NCBI GenBank assembly: GCA_017395505.1
Contig: JAFPUH010000001.1
Coordinates: 1 to 64,000, forward strand
Origin: Kiritimatiellia bacterium
Lineage (GTDB): Bacteria > Verrucomicrobiota > Kiritimatiellia > RFP12 > UBA1067
Direction of reading: 5' to 3'
Length of the DNA stretch: 64,000 nt
A model generated the notes under the pieces. That model was not told where the DNA came from. It made no database searches and was given only the letters and a program-made list of their open reading frames with translations. Each line of letters starts with the position of its first letter. The first letter of the stretch is position 1. Below, one piece after another: positions 50,428 to 59,154 of this stretch. The translations under genes were made by a program, and so were the position numbers.

Positions 50428-50913
50428 ATGGCAGGGTTTCGCGTAGGCTTTGGCTACGACTCGCACCGCTTTGAGGCGGGGCGCAGGCTCGTATTGTGCG
50501 GAATCGAAATCGAGGGCGAAACGGGGCTCAAGGGCCATTCGGATGCGGATGTCGTTCTGCATGCCGTGATCGACGCTCTTCTCGGCGCTGCGGCTCTCGG
50601 CGATATCGGCTCGCACTTTCCCGATACCGACGAGAAATGGCGCGGCGCAGATTCCGCCAAGCTGCTTTCGTCCGTCGTCGACGAGGTGTCTGCCGCCGGC
50701 TGGCGCGTAGGCAACGTCGATGTGACCGTCATCTGCGAGCGCCCGAAGCTGAGGCCCCATGTCGAGGCGATGCGCTTAAGGCTCGCCGGTCTCTTGCGCT
50801 GTCCCGTCGGCGGCGTTTCGCTCAAGGGCAAGACGAACGAGAAGATGGATGACGTCGGCGCCGGCGTCGGCATAGAGGTGCATGCGGCGTGTCTTTTGGA
50901 GGGGATAAAATAA
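50428..50913 (+). CDS. ispF: 2-C-methyl-D-erythritol 2,4-cyclodiphosphate synthase
   Basis: MEP pathway zinc enzyme forming the cyclic diphosphate on the way to isoprenoids. It has 161 residues. GFGYDSHRF at 7-15 supplies Asp and His, LKGHSDADVVLHAVIDALLG is the signature, and the C-terminus has GVSLKGKTNEKMDDVG. It marks the return to GC-rich housekeeping DNA after the island. Its stop overlaps the cstA start by one base. Confidence 0.97.
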   Translation: MAGFRVGFGYDSHRFEAGRRLVLCGIEIEGETGLKGHSDADVVLHAVIDALLGAAALGDIGSHFPDTDEKWRGADSAKLLSSVVDEVSAAGWRVGNVDVTVICERPKLRPHVEAMRLRLAGLLRCPVGGVSLKGKTNEKMDDVGAGVGIEVHAACLLEGIK

Positions 50914-52361
50914 TGAGCTGGTTCATTGGCGGTATCGCGTTTCTGGTGTTTGGCTACCTCACATACGGCAGGTTCGTAGAGAAGGTGTTCGGTCCTGACG
51001 ACCGCAAAACTCCGGCTGTCAGTTCGCCGGATGGAGTGGACGTCATACCGCTGCCGCAGTGGAAGAACCTCCTTATCCAGCTGCTCAACATCGCAGGCGT
51101 CGGCCCCGTGATCGGCGTCATTCTCGGCATAAAATTCGGCAAGATCGCGCTTCTGATAATCCCCGTAGGCTGCATACTCATGGGCGCCGTCCACGACTTC
51201 GCCGTCGGCATGATGTCGCTCAGGATGGGCGGCGCCAACATGCCTAAGATCGTCAGCCGCTATCTCGGCGAGACGTATTCCAAGGTGTTCTCCGGAATGA
51301 TGGTGCTGCTCCTCCTGCTCTGCGTTACGGTGTTCATCAACGTGCCGGCGAATCTCATCGACAAGATGATGTTCCCCGACATGTCCTTCTTCTGGTGGAT
51401 TGTGTCGGCGATATTCGTCTACTACATTCTCGCGACGCTCTTTCCCGTCGATAAGGTCATCGGCCGCATCTACCCCCTCTTCGGCGCGCTTCTGGTAATC
51501 GGCTCGCTGGCGATCTCCGTCGCGCTAGTCATCGCCGGCTTCAAGGATCCCGCGATCCTCGACGACTGCGCCGGCTTCGCGAGCTTCCAGGCGAAGAATC
51601 CGCTCTTCCCCTGCCTCTTCGTCACTATCGCCTGCGGAATCATCTCCGGCTTCCACGCGACCCAGAGTCCGATAGTCGCCCGCACGATGACGAGCGAGCG
51701 TCAGGCCCGCGCGACGTTCTACGGCATGATGGCGGCCGAGGGCGTGATCGCCATGATCTGGGCGGCGTCCGCGCTCGCCATCTACAACATCGCCCCCGAC
51801 AACCTCAACCTCCCCGGCCCCGCCGTGCTCGGCAACATCGCCACCCACTTCCTCGGCCCCTGGATGGGCGGCGTCACGGTGCTCGCGATCGTCGTTCTCG
51901 CCGTCACGAGCGGCGATACCGCCTTGCGCAGCTCCCGCCTCAGTGCCGGCGAGATGTTCAAGGTCGACCAGATAAACGTCGGCAGGCGCATCGCCACGTG
52001 CGTTCCGCTTATCGCCATCGTAACGCTTCTTCTCTGGTGGTCGAACATGAGCGCAAAGTCGTTCAACAACCTCTGGAACTATTTCGCGTGGGGCAACCAG
52101 GTGGTTTCGGCCACCTCGCTCATGGCGGCGACCGTCTGGCTCCTTAGAAGCGGACGCCGCTGGACCTCTCTCGTGACGCTTCTCCCGGGCGCGTTCATGA
52201 CCGTCGTCGTCGCGTCGTTCATTCTCTGGACTCCCGGTACCGGCGGACAGCCCTGGGGCCTCGTCCCGGGCGGGCTTCCCCTTTGGATCTCAATCGTGGT
52301 CGGCGTGCTCGTCGCGGCCGGTTTCGCATTCTACGTCTTCAAGCGCAGCAGGAAGGACTGA
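50913..52361 (+). CDS. cstA: CstA-family carbon starvation/pyruvate transporter
   Basis: A 482-residue polytopic membrane protein of the CstA family; CstA and BtsT import pyruvate or peptides. It has many membrane helices, the N-terminal WFIGGIAFLVFGYLTYGRF, QLLNIAGVGPVIGVILG, and GFHATQSPIVARTMTSE near 250. It is shorter than the 700-residue E. coli CstA, like the compact form of anaerobes. GGAGGGG precedes the ATG. Confidence 0.9.
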   Translation: MSWFIGGIAFLVFGYLTYGRFVEKVFGPDDRKTPAVSSPDGVDVIPLPQWKNLLIQLLNIAGVGPVIGVILGIKFGKIALLIIPVGCILMGAVHDFAVGMMSLRMGGANMPKIVSRYLGETYSKVFSGMMVLLLLLCVTVFINVPANLIDKMMFPDMSFFWWIVSAIFVYYILATLFPVDKVIGRIYPLFGALLVIGSLAISVALVIAGFKDPAILDDCAGFASFQAKNPLFPCLFVTIACGIISGFHATQSPIVARTMTSERQARATFYGMMAAEGVIAMIWAASALAIYNIAPDNLNLPGPAVLGNIATHFLGPWMGGVTVLAIVVLAVTSGDTALRSSRLSAGEMFKVDQINVGRRIATCVPLIAIVTLLLWWSNMSAKSFNNLWNYFAWGNQVVSATSLMAATVWLLRSGRRWTSLVTLLPGAFMTVVVASFILWTPGTGGQPWGLVPGGLPLWISIVVGVLVAAGFAFYVFKRSRKD

Positions 52362-52364
52362 CCT

Positions 52365-54416
52365 ATGAAGTACTACGGCGAGGATGTCTTCTCGGAGAAG
52401 GCGATTCTCAAGCACATGCCCAAGACCGTCGCGTCCAAGCTGATCGCGACGATGCGTGAGGGCAAACCGCTCGATCCGTCGATCGCCGACGAGGTTGCCC
52501 ACGGCATGAAGGATTGGGCGATCGAGAACGGCGCGACCCACTTCACCCACTGGTTCCAGCCCATGACCGGCGGAACCGCCGAGAAGCATGACGCCTTTCT
52601 CGAGCCTTGCGGACCCGCCCAGGCCGTGCAGCGCTTCTCCGGTAATAACCTGATCGGCGGCGAGACCGACGCCTCGTCTTTTCCCTCGGGCGGACTGCGC
52701 TCCACCTTCGAGGCGCGCGGCTACACGGCGTGGGACCCCACCAGCCCCGCTTTCATCAAGCGCCACGAGAACGGCGCGACGCTCTGCATACCGACTGCCT
52801 TCTGCGCCTACACCGGCGCCGCCCTCGACATGAAGACGCCTCTTCTCAGGTCGATACAGGCTGTGACGCGCGCGACCGAGCGCCTGATGAAGAAGTTCAA
52901 GAAGCCGAAGGCCCACGTCTCGATAACCCTCGGCGCCGAGCAGGAGTATTTCCTCATCGAGCGCTCGTTCTACCTGAAGCGCCCCGACCTGCTGCAGACC
53001 GGTCGCACCGTCTTCGGCGCGGCCCCCGCGAAGCATCAGCAGCTCGACGACCACTACTTCGGCGCGATCAGGCCGAGGATAATCAAGTTCATGTCTGAGG
53101 TCGAGGAGCGTCTCTGGAAGCTCGGCATACCTGCCAAGACGCGCCATAACGAGGTCGCGCCGGCCCAGTTCGAGCTCGCCCCGATGTTCGAGGATCTAAA
53201 CCTCGCCGTCGACCACAACATGCTGATAATGGAGGTGCTTCGCCAGACGGCCGAGGCCAACGGACTCGTCTGCCTGCTGCACGAAAAGCCTTTCGAGGGC
53301 GTCAACGGATCGGGCAAGCACTGCAACTGGTCCATCGCCTATGGCGGCCGCAACCTGCTTTCGCCCGGCGACAACCCCCGCGACAATGCGATCTTCCTTA
53401 CGTTCCTCTCGGCCGTCATCCGCGCGGTCGACCTTCACTCCGACCTGCTCCGCATGTCCACCGCCGGCGCCGGCAACGACCATCGTCTCGGTGCCCACGA
53501 GGCGCCGCCCGCCATAATCTCGATCTTCCTCGGCGACGAGCTTTCCGCCGTCATGAAGGAGATAGAGACCGGCCACGCCGAGAAGAAGACTGGGCGTACC
53601 GCGATGAAGATCGGCGTCGATACCATGCCGCCGATTCCTCGCGACGCCACCGACCGCAACCGCACCTCTCCCTTTGCGTTCACCGGCAACAAGTTCGAGT
53701 TCCGCGCCCCCGGCTCGTCGCAGAACTGCGCACTGAGCCAGATGGTGCTCAACACCATCGTCGCCGAATCCATCGACGCGATCTGCGACAAGCTGGATGC
53801 CGCCGGCGGCGACTTCAACGAGGAGCTTCAGAAGCTTCTGCAGCGCCTCATCCGCAAGCATAAGCGCATCCTCTTCTCCGGCGACGGCTATGGACAGGAG
53901 TGGCCGAAGGAGGCCGAGGCCCGCGGCCTGCCCAACCTGCGCACCACCCTCGAGGCGATATCTCCGCTTGAGAATGCGGCGAACATCGCGCTCTTCTCGA
54001 AGTACGGCGTGCTGAGCGAAGGCGAGATGGCCAGCCGTCACGAAATCGCCGCCGCCGACTACTCGAGCCGCATACTCATCGAAGGCAAGGTCGCCCTCGA
54101 GATCGCGAGGTCTATGATAAGGCCTGTCGTTGCAGACGAGTTCAGCCGCCTTGCGACTGCCATCGGACGCGCCACGCGCGACGGACTCAAGGTCGGAATC
54201 GCCGGTCTGCGCGCCCTCTCCCTGAAGCTTGGCGCCGGCCTCGACGACCTGCACGTCAAGTGCGAGAAGATCGAGAAGGCGATCGCCAAAGGCTCGCCCG
54301 TCGCCATACTCCGCGAGATGGAGTCGCTGAGGAAGACGGTTGACAAGCTCGAGACCCTCGTCGACGACGGCAAGTGGCCGCTTCCCAAATACCGCGAAAT
54401 GCTGTTCATCTACTGA
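52365..54416 (+). CDS. glnN: Glutamine synthetase type III
   Basis: ATP-dependent synthesis of glutamine from glutamate and ammonia. It has 683 residues, typical of GSIII and much longer than [23 protein letters not shown] near 90-110, [12 protein letters not shown] (metal glutamates) near 190, and [15 protein letters not shown] near 310 are type III signatures. It starts three bases after cstA. It pairs metabolically with gdhA at the left edge. Confidence 0.96.
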   Translation: MKYYGEDVFSEKAILKHMPKTVASKLIATMREGKPLDPSIADEVAHGMKDWAIENGATHFTHWFQPMTGGTAEKHDAFLEPCGPAQAVQRFSGNNLIGGETDASSFPSGGLRSTFEARGYTAWDPTSPAFIKRHENGATLCIPTAFCAYTGAALDMKTPLLRSIQAVTRATERLMKKFKKPKAHVSITLGAEQEYFLIERSFYLKRPDLLQTGRTVFGAAPAKHQQLDDHYFGAIRPRIIKFMSEVEERLWKLGIPAKTRHNEVAPAQFELAPMFEDLNLAVDHNMLIMEVLRQTAEANGLVCLLHEKPFEGVNGSGKHCNWSIAYGGRNLLSPGDNPRDNAIFLTFLSAVIRAVDLHSDLLRMSTAGAGNDHRLGAHEAPPAIISIFLGDELSAVMKEIETGHAEKKTGRTAMKIGVDTMPPIPRDATDRNRTSPFAFTGNKFEFRAPGSSQNCALSQMVLNTIVAESIDAICDKLDAAGGDFNEELQKLLQRLIRKHKRILFSGDGYGQEWPKEAEARGLPNLRTTLEAISPLENAANIALFSKYGVLSEGEMASRHEIAAADYSSRILIEGKVALEIARSMIRPVVADEFSRLATAIGRATRDGLKVGIAGLRALSLKLGAGLDDLHVKCEKIEKAIAKGSPVAILREMESLRKTVDKLETLVDDGKWPLPKYREMLFIY

Positions 54417-54427
54417 GGAGGGTCGAC

Positions 54428-55015
54428 GTGAAGAAAGCCGAGAAGAAGACGTCCGTTTTCGTCCCTGACGAACAGAAGATCGCCTCGCTTGTGCGCCAGC
54501 TCCTCGTGGAGCTCGGCGAAGATCCCGAGCGCGACGGACTCAAGAAGACGCCCGCTCGAGTCGCCAAGGCTATGGCCTTCCTTACGCGCGGCTACCGCCA
54601 GAACATGAAGAGCGTCATAAACGGCGCGTACTTCAAGAGCGGCACGAACCACATGGTGATCCTGAAGGATATCGAGCTCTATTCCCTTTGCGAGCACCAC
54701 ATGCTGCCTTTCTACGGCAAGTGCTCGATAGGCTACATCTCGAAGGGAAAGGTTCTCGGCGTCTCGAAGCTCGCCCGAATCGTCGACATGTTCGCCCGCC
54801 GCCTCCAGATACAGGAGCGCCTGACCGAGGAGATCGCGACCGCCGTAATGAAGGAGGTCGGTGCCGAGGGAGTAGGCGTGGTCATACACGCCAAACACCT
54901 CTGCATGATGATGCGCGGCGTGGAGAAGCAGAACAGCGAGATGACGACTTCTGCGGTGCTGGGCTCGTTCCGCAGCGACGAGAAGGTGCGGCAGGAGTTC
55001 CTTTCGCTCATATGA
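54428..55015 (+). CDS. folE: GTP cyclohydrolase I
   Basis: Opens GTP to 7,8-dihydroneopterin triphosphate, first step of folate and queuosine precursors. A 195-residue enzyme. [10 protein letters not shown] has the zinc Cys/His, [17 protein letters not shown] and [10 protein letters not shown] complete the site. The GTG start at 54428 follows GAGGAGGG; an earlier in-frame codon at 54374 lies inside glnN. The nearby queD and queC make a queuosine role likely. Confidence 0.96.
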   Translation: MKKAEKKTSVFVPDEQKIASLVRQLLVELGEDPERDGLKKTPARVAKAMAFLTRGYRQNMKSVINGAYFKSGTNHMVILKDIELYSLCEHHMLPFYGKCSIGYISKGKVLGVSKLARIVDMFARRLQIQERLTEEIATAVMKEVGAEGVGVVIHAKHLCMMMRGVEKQNSEMTTSAVLGSFRSDEKVRQEFLSLI

Positions 55016-55941
55016 CGAAAGCGCCTCCATACGTAAACGAAGAGGTCGCGACGCGCGACTTCAAGTACTACATCTTCGATTGGGACGACAACATACTTCA
55101 CATGCCCACGAAGATTCGTATGGAGCACAAGGGCGAAGACGGCGAGTGGTCTCCCGTCGAGGTCTCGACTGCGACCTTCGCCATGATCAGAAGCGACGTC
55201 GAGCACTACCGTCCGCCGAAGGACGGCGGCTGGGACGCCGCCTTCCGCAATTTCGCCGACCAGCCGGGACGCAACACCTTCATCGAGGATACGATAACCG
55301 CCCTTGAGCGCATTGAGCACGGCGAGATTCCGGGTCCAAGCTACAACGCTCTCAAGAAGACTCTGCGCGAAGGCCGAATCTTCGCCATCGTAACCGCCCG
55401 TGGCCACTCCCCCGAGACGATCGAAAAGGCCGTGCGCATCTTCATCCGCTACGCCCTTACCGAGGATGAGCGCCAGCAGATGTTCTCGAACCTGCGCGGC
55501 TACCGAAAGTGCTTCGACGGCGTCACGGAGTTCGGCACCGACGCCGAGGAGCTTGACTACTACCTCGGCATGTGCCGCTATTCGGCCGTCACCCACGACC
55601 GCTTCAGGGAGCGCATGGAGGCCGATCCCATCTATCAGGAGAAGCTCGCCACCGCCACAAACGCCTCCAAGCCGGAGCTCGCGAAGGAGTTCGCGATACG
55701 CGATTTCGTCGAGCATATCTTCCATACGCTCCAGCGCAACGGAGGGCTTGGCCGCTCCGTTTCGATCGGCTTCTCCGACGACGACAAGGGTAACGTGAAG
55801 AGCGTGTCGAGCTACATCCGCCAGGAGCTCTCCAAGCGCTTCGACGGAATCAAGTTCGTCGTCTACGATACTTCCGACCGCACGCTTTCGAAGGGACGCA
55901 AGGTGTGCGTCTCGGGCCAGCTCAACCTGCCGGGGTTCTGA
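55012..55941 (+). CDS. HAD-like protein of unknown function
   Basis: A 309-residue protein with [12 protein letters not shown] at 21-32, a HAD motif I (DWDDN) where the fifth residue is Asn rather than Thr/Val. [17 protein letters not shown] near 125 is motif II, and [11 protein letters not shown] near 245 matches motif IV. It overlaps folE by ATGA. The substrate is unknown; position in a pterin/queuosine run suggests a phosphatase for a nucleotide intermediate, which is only a guess. Confidence 0.78.
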   Translation: MTKAPPYVNEEVATRDFKYYIFDWDDNILHMPTKIRMEHKGEDGEWSPVEVSTATFAMIRSDVEHYRPPKDGGWDAAFRNFADQPGRNTFIEDTITALERIEHGEIPGPSYNALKKTLREGRIFAIVTARGHSPETIEKAVRIFIRYALTEDERQQMFSNLRGYRKCFDGVTEFGTDAEELDYYLGMCRYSAVTHDRFRERMEADPIYQEKLATATNASKPELAKEFAIRDFVEHIFHTLQRNGGLGRSVSIGFSDDDKGNVKSVSSYIRQELSKRFDGIKFVVYDTSDRTLSKGRKVCVSGQLNLPGF

Positions 55942-55942
55942 C

Positions 55943-56668
55943 ATGGCTGAAGAGAGGCTACAGAACGTGCTTGCTCACGCCGGCGTCTCGTCGAGAAGGG
56001 GAGCCGCCGCGATCATCGAGTCTGGACGGGTCACCGTCGACGGCATCGTCGTCAAGGAGCCGGGCGCGAGGGTCGATCCGGCGTCCGCCTCGATATCGGT
56101 CGACGGTCGCCCCCTCTCCGCCCCCGAGCTCAAGCGCACGATAATGCTATACAAGCCAGTCGGCGTGCTCTCGTCGATGTCCGATCCGTTCGGCGGCAGG
56201 ACTGTCGCGGACCTCATACGCGGTAAAGTCGCCGAGCGCGTCGTGCCCGTCGGACGCCTCGACAAGGATAGCGAAGGCCTTCTTCTGATGTCCAACGACG
56301 GCGAGCTAACCCTCAAGCTCACCCATCCCCGCTACGACCACGAAAAGACATACGAGGTCAGGGTCGCGGGACGCTGGAGCGACGACAAACTTCGCATTTT
56401 GCGCTCTGCCGTCAAGATGCCGGACGGCTATGTGATACGCCCCGTGCCTGTCGATGTCGTCGACGTCGGCCGCGACAATGTGCACCTCCTGCGCTTCAGG
56501 CTTCGCGAGGGACGCAAGCGCCAGATCCGCTACATGTGCAGCGCGGCCCATCTCGTCGTGCTGTCGCTAAAGCGCGTCGCCATCGGCTCGCTCGCCCTGC
56601 CCGCCGATCTGAAGCCCGGCGAATGGCGCGACCTCACAAGGGAGGAGTCGGATGGCCTTCTTCGTTGA
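55943..56668 (+). CDS. RsuA/RluB-family rRNA pseudouridine synthase
   Basis: A 241-residue enzyme. An S4 domain covers 1-60 (LAHAGVSSRRGAAAII, VTVDGIVV). The catalytic aspartate is in VGRLDKDSEGLLLMSND near 105, followed by KTYEVRVAG and LREGRKRQIRYM. It starts one base after the HAD gene. This is the RluB/RluE/RsuA type, acting on one rRNA position that cannot be fixed here. Confidence 0.92.
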   Translation: MAEERLQNVLAHAGVSSRRGAAAIIESGRVTVDGIVVKEPGARVDPASASISVDGRPLSAPELKRTIMLYKPVGVLSSMSDPFGGRTVADLIRGKVAERVVPVGRLDKDSEGLLLMSNDGELTLKLTHPRYDHEKTYEVRVAGRWSDDKLRILRSAVKMPDGYVIRPVPVDVVDVGRDNVHLLRFRLREGRKRQIRYMCSAAHLVVLSLKRVAIGSLALPADLKPGEWRDLTREESDGLLR

Positions 56669-56942
56669 GACCCCCGACGGCATCGTCCTCAATGTCAAGG
56701 CTCAGCCGCGTTCATCCAAGGCTGGAGTCGATGGTCTCCTCGGCGACGCCGTCAAGGTTCGAATCCGTTGCGCCCCTGTCGACGGCAAAGCCAACAAGGA
56801 ACTGGTCGAGACTCTCGCGGACGCCTTTGGCCTGCCCAAGTCGTCCGTCGTCTTCAAAAGCGGCGAGACCTCCAAGACGAAGCGCATCCTGCTGCGCGGC
56901 TTCGTCGACGCCGCCGCCGTCAGAAAGGTGTGTGGCGCATGA
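56652..56942 (+). CDS. DUF167/YggU-family protein
   Basis: A 96-residue conserved small protein: VKAQPRSSKAGVDGLLG, VKVRIRCAPVDGKANKEL and VVFKSGETSKTKRILL, the full YggU pattern. No biochemical role is established. It overlaps the pseudouridine synthase gene by 17 bases and the next gene by ATGA. Confidence 0.88.
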   Translation: MAFFVETPDGIVLNVKAQPRSSKAGVDGLLGDAVKVRIRCAPVDGKANKELVETLADAFGLPKSSVVFKSGETSKTKRILLRGFVDAAAVRKVCGA

Positions 56943-57484
56943 GGCTCGTGAAGTGCGATGACGCCGGCCTCGCCGAGACTGCCGCCGTGCTCAACTCCGG
57001 CGGCGTCGCCGTGATACCGACCGACACGGTCTACGGACTCGCCGCCCACCCTGCTTTCCCGTCCGCAGTCGACCGCCTTTATTCCATAAAGTCCCGTGAG
57101 GCCGCGAAGCCGATCGCGCTTCTTGCGTCCGATTACGAACACGCCGAAGCCTTCGTGGGCGGCTTTCCCGATTGCGCCAAGGCCCTGACCAGCCATTGGC
57201 CCGGCGGCTTGACGATCGTCGTGAATGGCGAGGGACTCCGCGTGCCGGACCACCCCTGGACCCGTCGCCTGATCTCCGCCTGCGGCGGAACGCTGCGCGT
57301 TACGAGCGCGAACCTCTCCGGCCGGCGCCCCGCGACAGATGCGCCCGCGGCCCTGGCAGACGTCGGCCTATCCGCCGATGTCGTTGTCGACGATGGCGTC
57401 AGCCCTGGCGGGGTGCCCTCCACTGTCGTCAGGGTGTCCGGCGAAAAGATCGAAATCTTAAGGCAAGGAGCTATCGAGATATGA
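56939..57484 (+). CDS. Sua5/YciO/YrdC-family protein (threonylcarbamoyl-AMP synthase)
   Basis: A 181-residue YrdC-fold enzyme, GGVAVIPTDTVYGLAAHP, SIKSREAAKPIALLAS, HWPGGLTIVV and RVTSANLSGRRP, the known substrate-binding motifs. It likely makes the threonylcarbamoyl adenylate for tRNA t6A. Its length matches TsaC rather than Sua5. It is coupled on both sides by ATGA overlaps to yggU-like and queD genes, giving a tRNA-modification theme. Confidence 0.9.
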   Translation: MRLVKCDDAGLAETAAVLNSGGVAVIPTDTVYGLAAHPAFPSAVDRLYSIKSREAAKPIALLASDYEHAEAFVGGFPDCAKALTSHWPGGLTIVVNGEGLRVPDHPWTRRLISACGGTLRVTSANLSGRRPATDAPAALADVGLSADVVVDDGVSPGGVPSTVVRVSGEKIEILRQGAIEI

Positions 57485-57894
57485 CTACAGTCACAAAGTC
57501 CGTAAAGTTCGACGCGGCCCACATACTGACGAACCATCAGGGACTCTGCAAGAACCTTCATGGCCACACGTATCGCGTCGATGTCTCTGTCACCCAGCCG
57601 GACGACGATCCCCGCGACATGGTCATCGACTTCAAGGACCTCAAGTCCGTCGCGACCTCCGTCATCTGCGACCGCTTCGACCATGCCTTCATCTATTCCA
57701 CCGCCAGCGAAGGCGAGCGCGAGATCGCCTCCGTCGTTGAGAAGCACGGCATGCGAACCGTCGCCCTGCCTTTTCGCTCCACGGCCGAGAACCTCGCCCG
57801 CTACTTCTTCGGCGAGCTGAAGCCGCGAATCCCCGGCCTCGTGTCCGTAAAGGTCTGGGAGACCGCCGACAGCTGTGCGGAGTTCTGCGAATGA
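57481..57894 (+). CDS. queD: 6-carboxy-5,6,7,8-tetrahydropterin synthase
   Basis: A 137-residue zinc enzyme turning dihydroneopterin triphosphate into CPH4 for queuosine. FDAAHILTNHQGLCKNLHGH at 10-29 supplies the zinc histidines and catalytic cysteine; DFKDLKSVA and FDHAFIY follow, and the C-terminal glutamate is in KVWETADSCAEF. Length and the adjacent queC separate it from eukaryotic-type PTPS. Confidence 0.94.
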   Translation: MTTVTKSVKFDAAHILTNHQGLCKNLHGHTYRVDVSVTQPDDDPRDMVIDFKDLKSVATSVICDRFDHAFIYSTASEGEREIASVVEKHGMRTVALPFRSTAENLARYFFGELKPRIPGLVSVKVWETADSCAEFCE

Positions 57895-58556
57895 AGGCGG
57901 TTGTCGTTCTATCCGGCGGACAGGACAGCGCGATCGCCCTCGCCTTGGCCGTGCGCAGATATGGCGCCGGCGAGGTGGCCGCCATGACCTTCGAGTATGG
58001 ACAGCGCCACGCGCTCGAGACGAAGTTCGCCCGCTCGCTCGCCCGCCGCTTCAAGATCGCCGCCCACAAGATCGTCCGCCTCGACTTCTACCGTCACCTC
58101 ACCAGCAACGCCCTGATGTCGAAGGACGCCCCAATCGAACGCAAGGCCGGCTCGAAGTGTCCCACTACCGTCGTCGAGGGACGCAACGCCTTCTTCCTCT
58201 TGGCGGCCTCGGTCTGGGCCAAGGAGCTCGGCGCGCGGCTTGTCTACACCGGCGTGTCCGAGGCGGACTTCTCGGGCTACCCCGACTGCCGCGAAGCCTT
58301 CATCAAGGCGCAGCAGAAGGCGATTCGCCTCGCCCTCGACTGCGACATCCGGATCGTCACGCCCTTCATGCACATGACGAAGGCCGACGAGTGGGCCCTC
58401 GCGGACGATCTCGGCATCTTCGACGTCATCGACAACCATACCCTCACGTGCTACAACGGCGTTCCGGGCAAGGGCTGCGGCGAGTGCCCCGCTTGCCTCC
58501 TGCGCAACCGTGGACGCTCCGAATACCTCGCCCGCCGCGGGAAGGGGACGCGATGA
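57891..58556 (+). CDS. queC: 7-cyano-7-deazaguanine (preQ0) synthase
   Basis: ATP-dependent conversion of 7-carboxy-7-deazaguanine to preQ0. A 221-residue PP-loop protein: VVLSGGQDSAIALALA at 5-20, EYGQRHALE near 40, and zinc cysteines CGECPACLLR near 200. It overlaps queD and rsmD. The intermediate step enzyme QueE is not in the window. Confidence 0.95.
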   Translation: MKAVVVLSGGQDSAIALALAVRRYGAGEVAAMTFEYGQRHALETKFARSLARRFKIAAHKIVRLDFYRHLTSNALMSKDAPIERKAGSKCPTTVVEGRNAFFLLAASVWAKELGARLVYTGVSEADFSGYPDCREAFIKAQQKAIRLALDCDIRIVTPFMHMTKADEWALADDLGIFDVIDNHTLTCYNGVPGKGCGECPACLLRNRGRSEYLARRGKGTR

Positions 58557-59104
58557 GGATCACCAGCGGAGAGCTGGGCGGCCGCACCCTCGCCGTGCCG
58601 AAGACCGGTGCCATACGCCCTACCCAAGACCGCGTTCGCGAGGCCCTGTTCTCCATGCTCCAGTGCGAGGTTCCCGGCTCCGCGTTCCTCGACCTCTTCG
58701 CCGGCACAGGCGCCGTCGGCCTCGAGGCCCTCTCCCGTGGAGCGTCGAGGGCAACCTTCGTCGAGCTATCCCCGAATCATGTCGACGTGCTTCGCCGTAA
58801 CGTCGAGACCTTCCGCAAATCGTCCGTCGCCGAAATCGTCCGCTCCGACGCCTACCGCTACCTGGCCTCCTACTCCGGCCCCGGCTTCGACATTGCCTTC
58901 GCCGATCCGCCCTACGCCCTGGGCGAGGAGCGCGGCTACGCCTCGGTGCTCGCGACCCTCGCTGAAAGGGGCGTCGTCAAGCCCGGTGGACTCTTCATCG
59001 CCGAGATGACGTCCGTCCAGCGCTCCGAGGCCACTCCCGGCTGGGAGCTCTTGAGAGACCGCACCTACGGCAAGACCCGCCTCTGCGTCTGGCGCCGCGT
59101 CTGA
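58553..59104 (+). CDS. rsmD: 16S rRNA G966 N2-methyltransferase
   Basis: A 183-residue SAM enzyme. RITSGELGGRTL starts it, FLDLFAGTGAVGLEALSRGA is motif I, and FADPPY is the catalytic DPPY motif near 120. This is the standard RsmD size and order. It ends the ATGA-linked run that began at ispF. Confidence 0.94.
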   Translation: MRITSGELGGRTLAVPKTGAIRPTQDRVREALFSMLQCEVPGSAFLDLFAGTGAVGLEALSRGASRATFVELSPNHVDVLRRNVETFRKSSVAEIVRSDAYRYLASYSGPGFDIAFADPPYALGEERGYASVLATLAERGVVKPGGLFIAEMTSVQRSEATPGWELLRDRTYGKTRLCVWRRV

Positions 59105-59136
59105 GGCCAGCACTTGCAATAATTGCAATATTGCGC

Positions 59137-59142
59137 TATAAT
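59137..59142 (+). promoter_or_regulatory. -10 box of the pilus motor operon
   Basis: GCGCTATAAT ends twelve bases before ATG 59155, giving a leader of about five bases and no ribosome site. The start at 59155 is chosen over a TTG at 59131 that precedes the box. Confidence 0.6.
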
Positions 59143-59154
59143 ACAGTCACAACA

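Noticed and set aside
56757-56767. GGTTCGAATCC, like a tRNA T-loop
   Set aside because: It lies inside the DUF167 gene and no acceptor stem or anticodon arm can be folded around it. No other tRNA was found.
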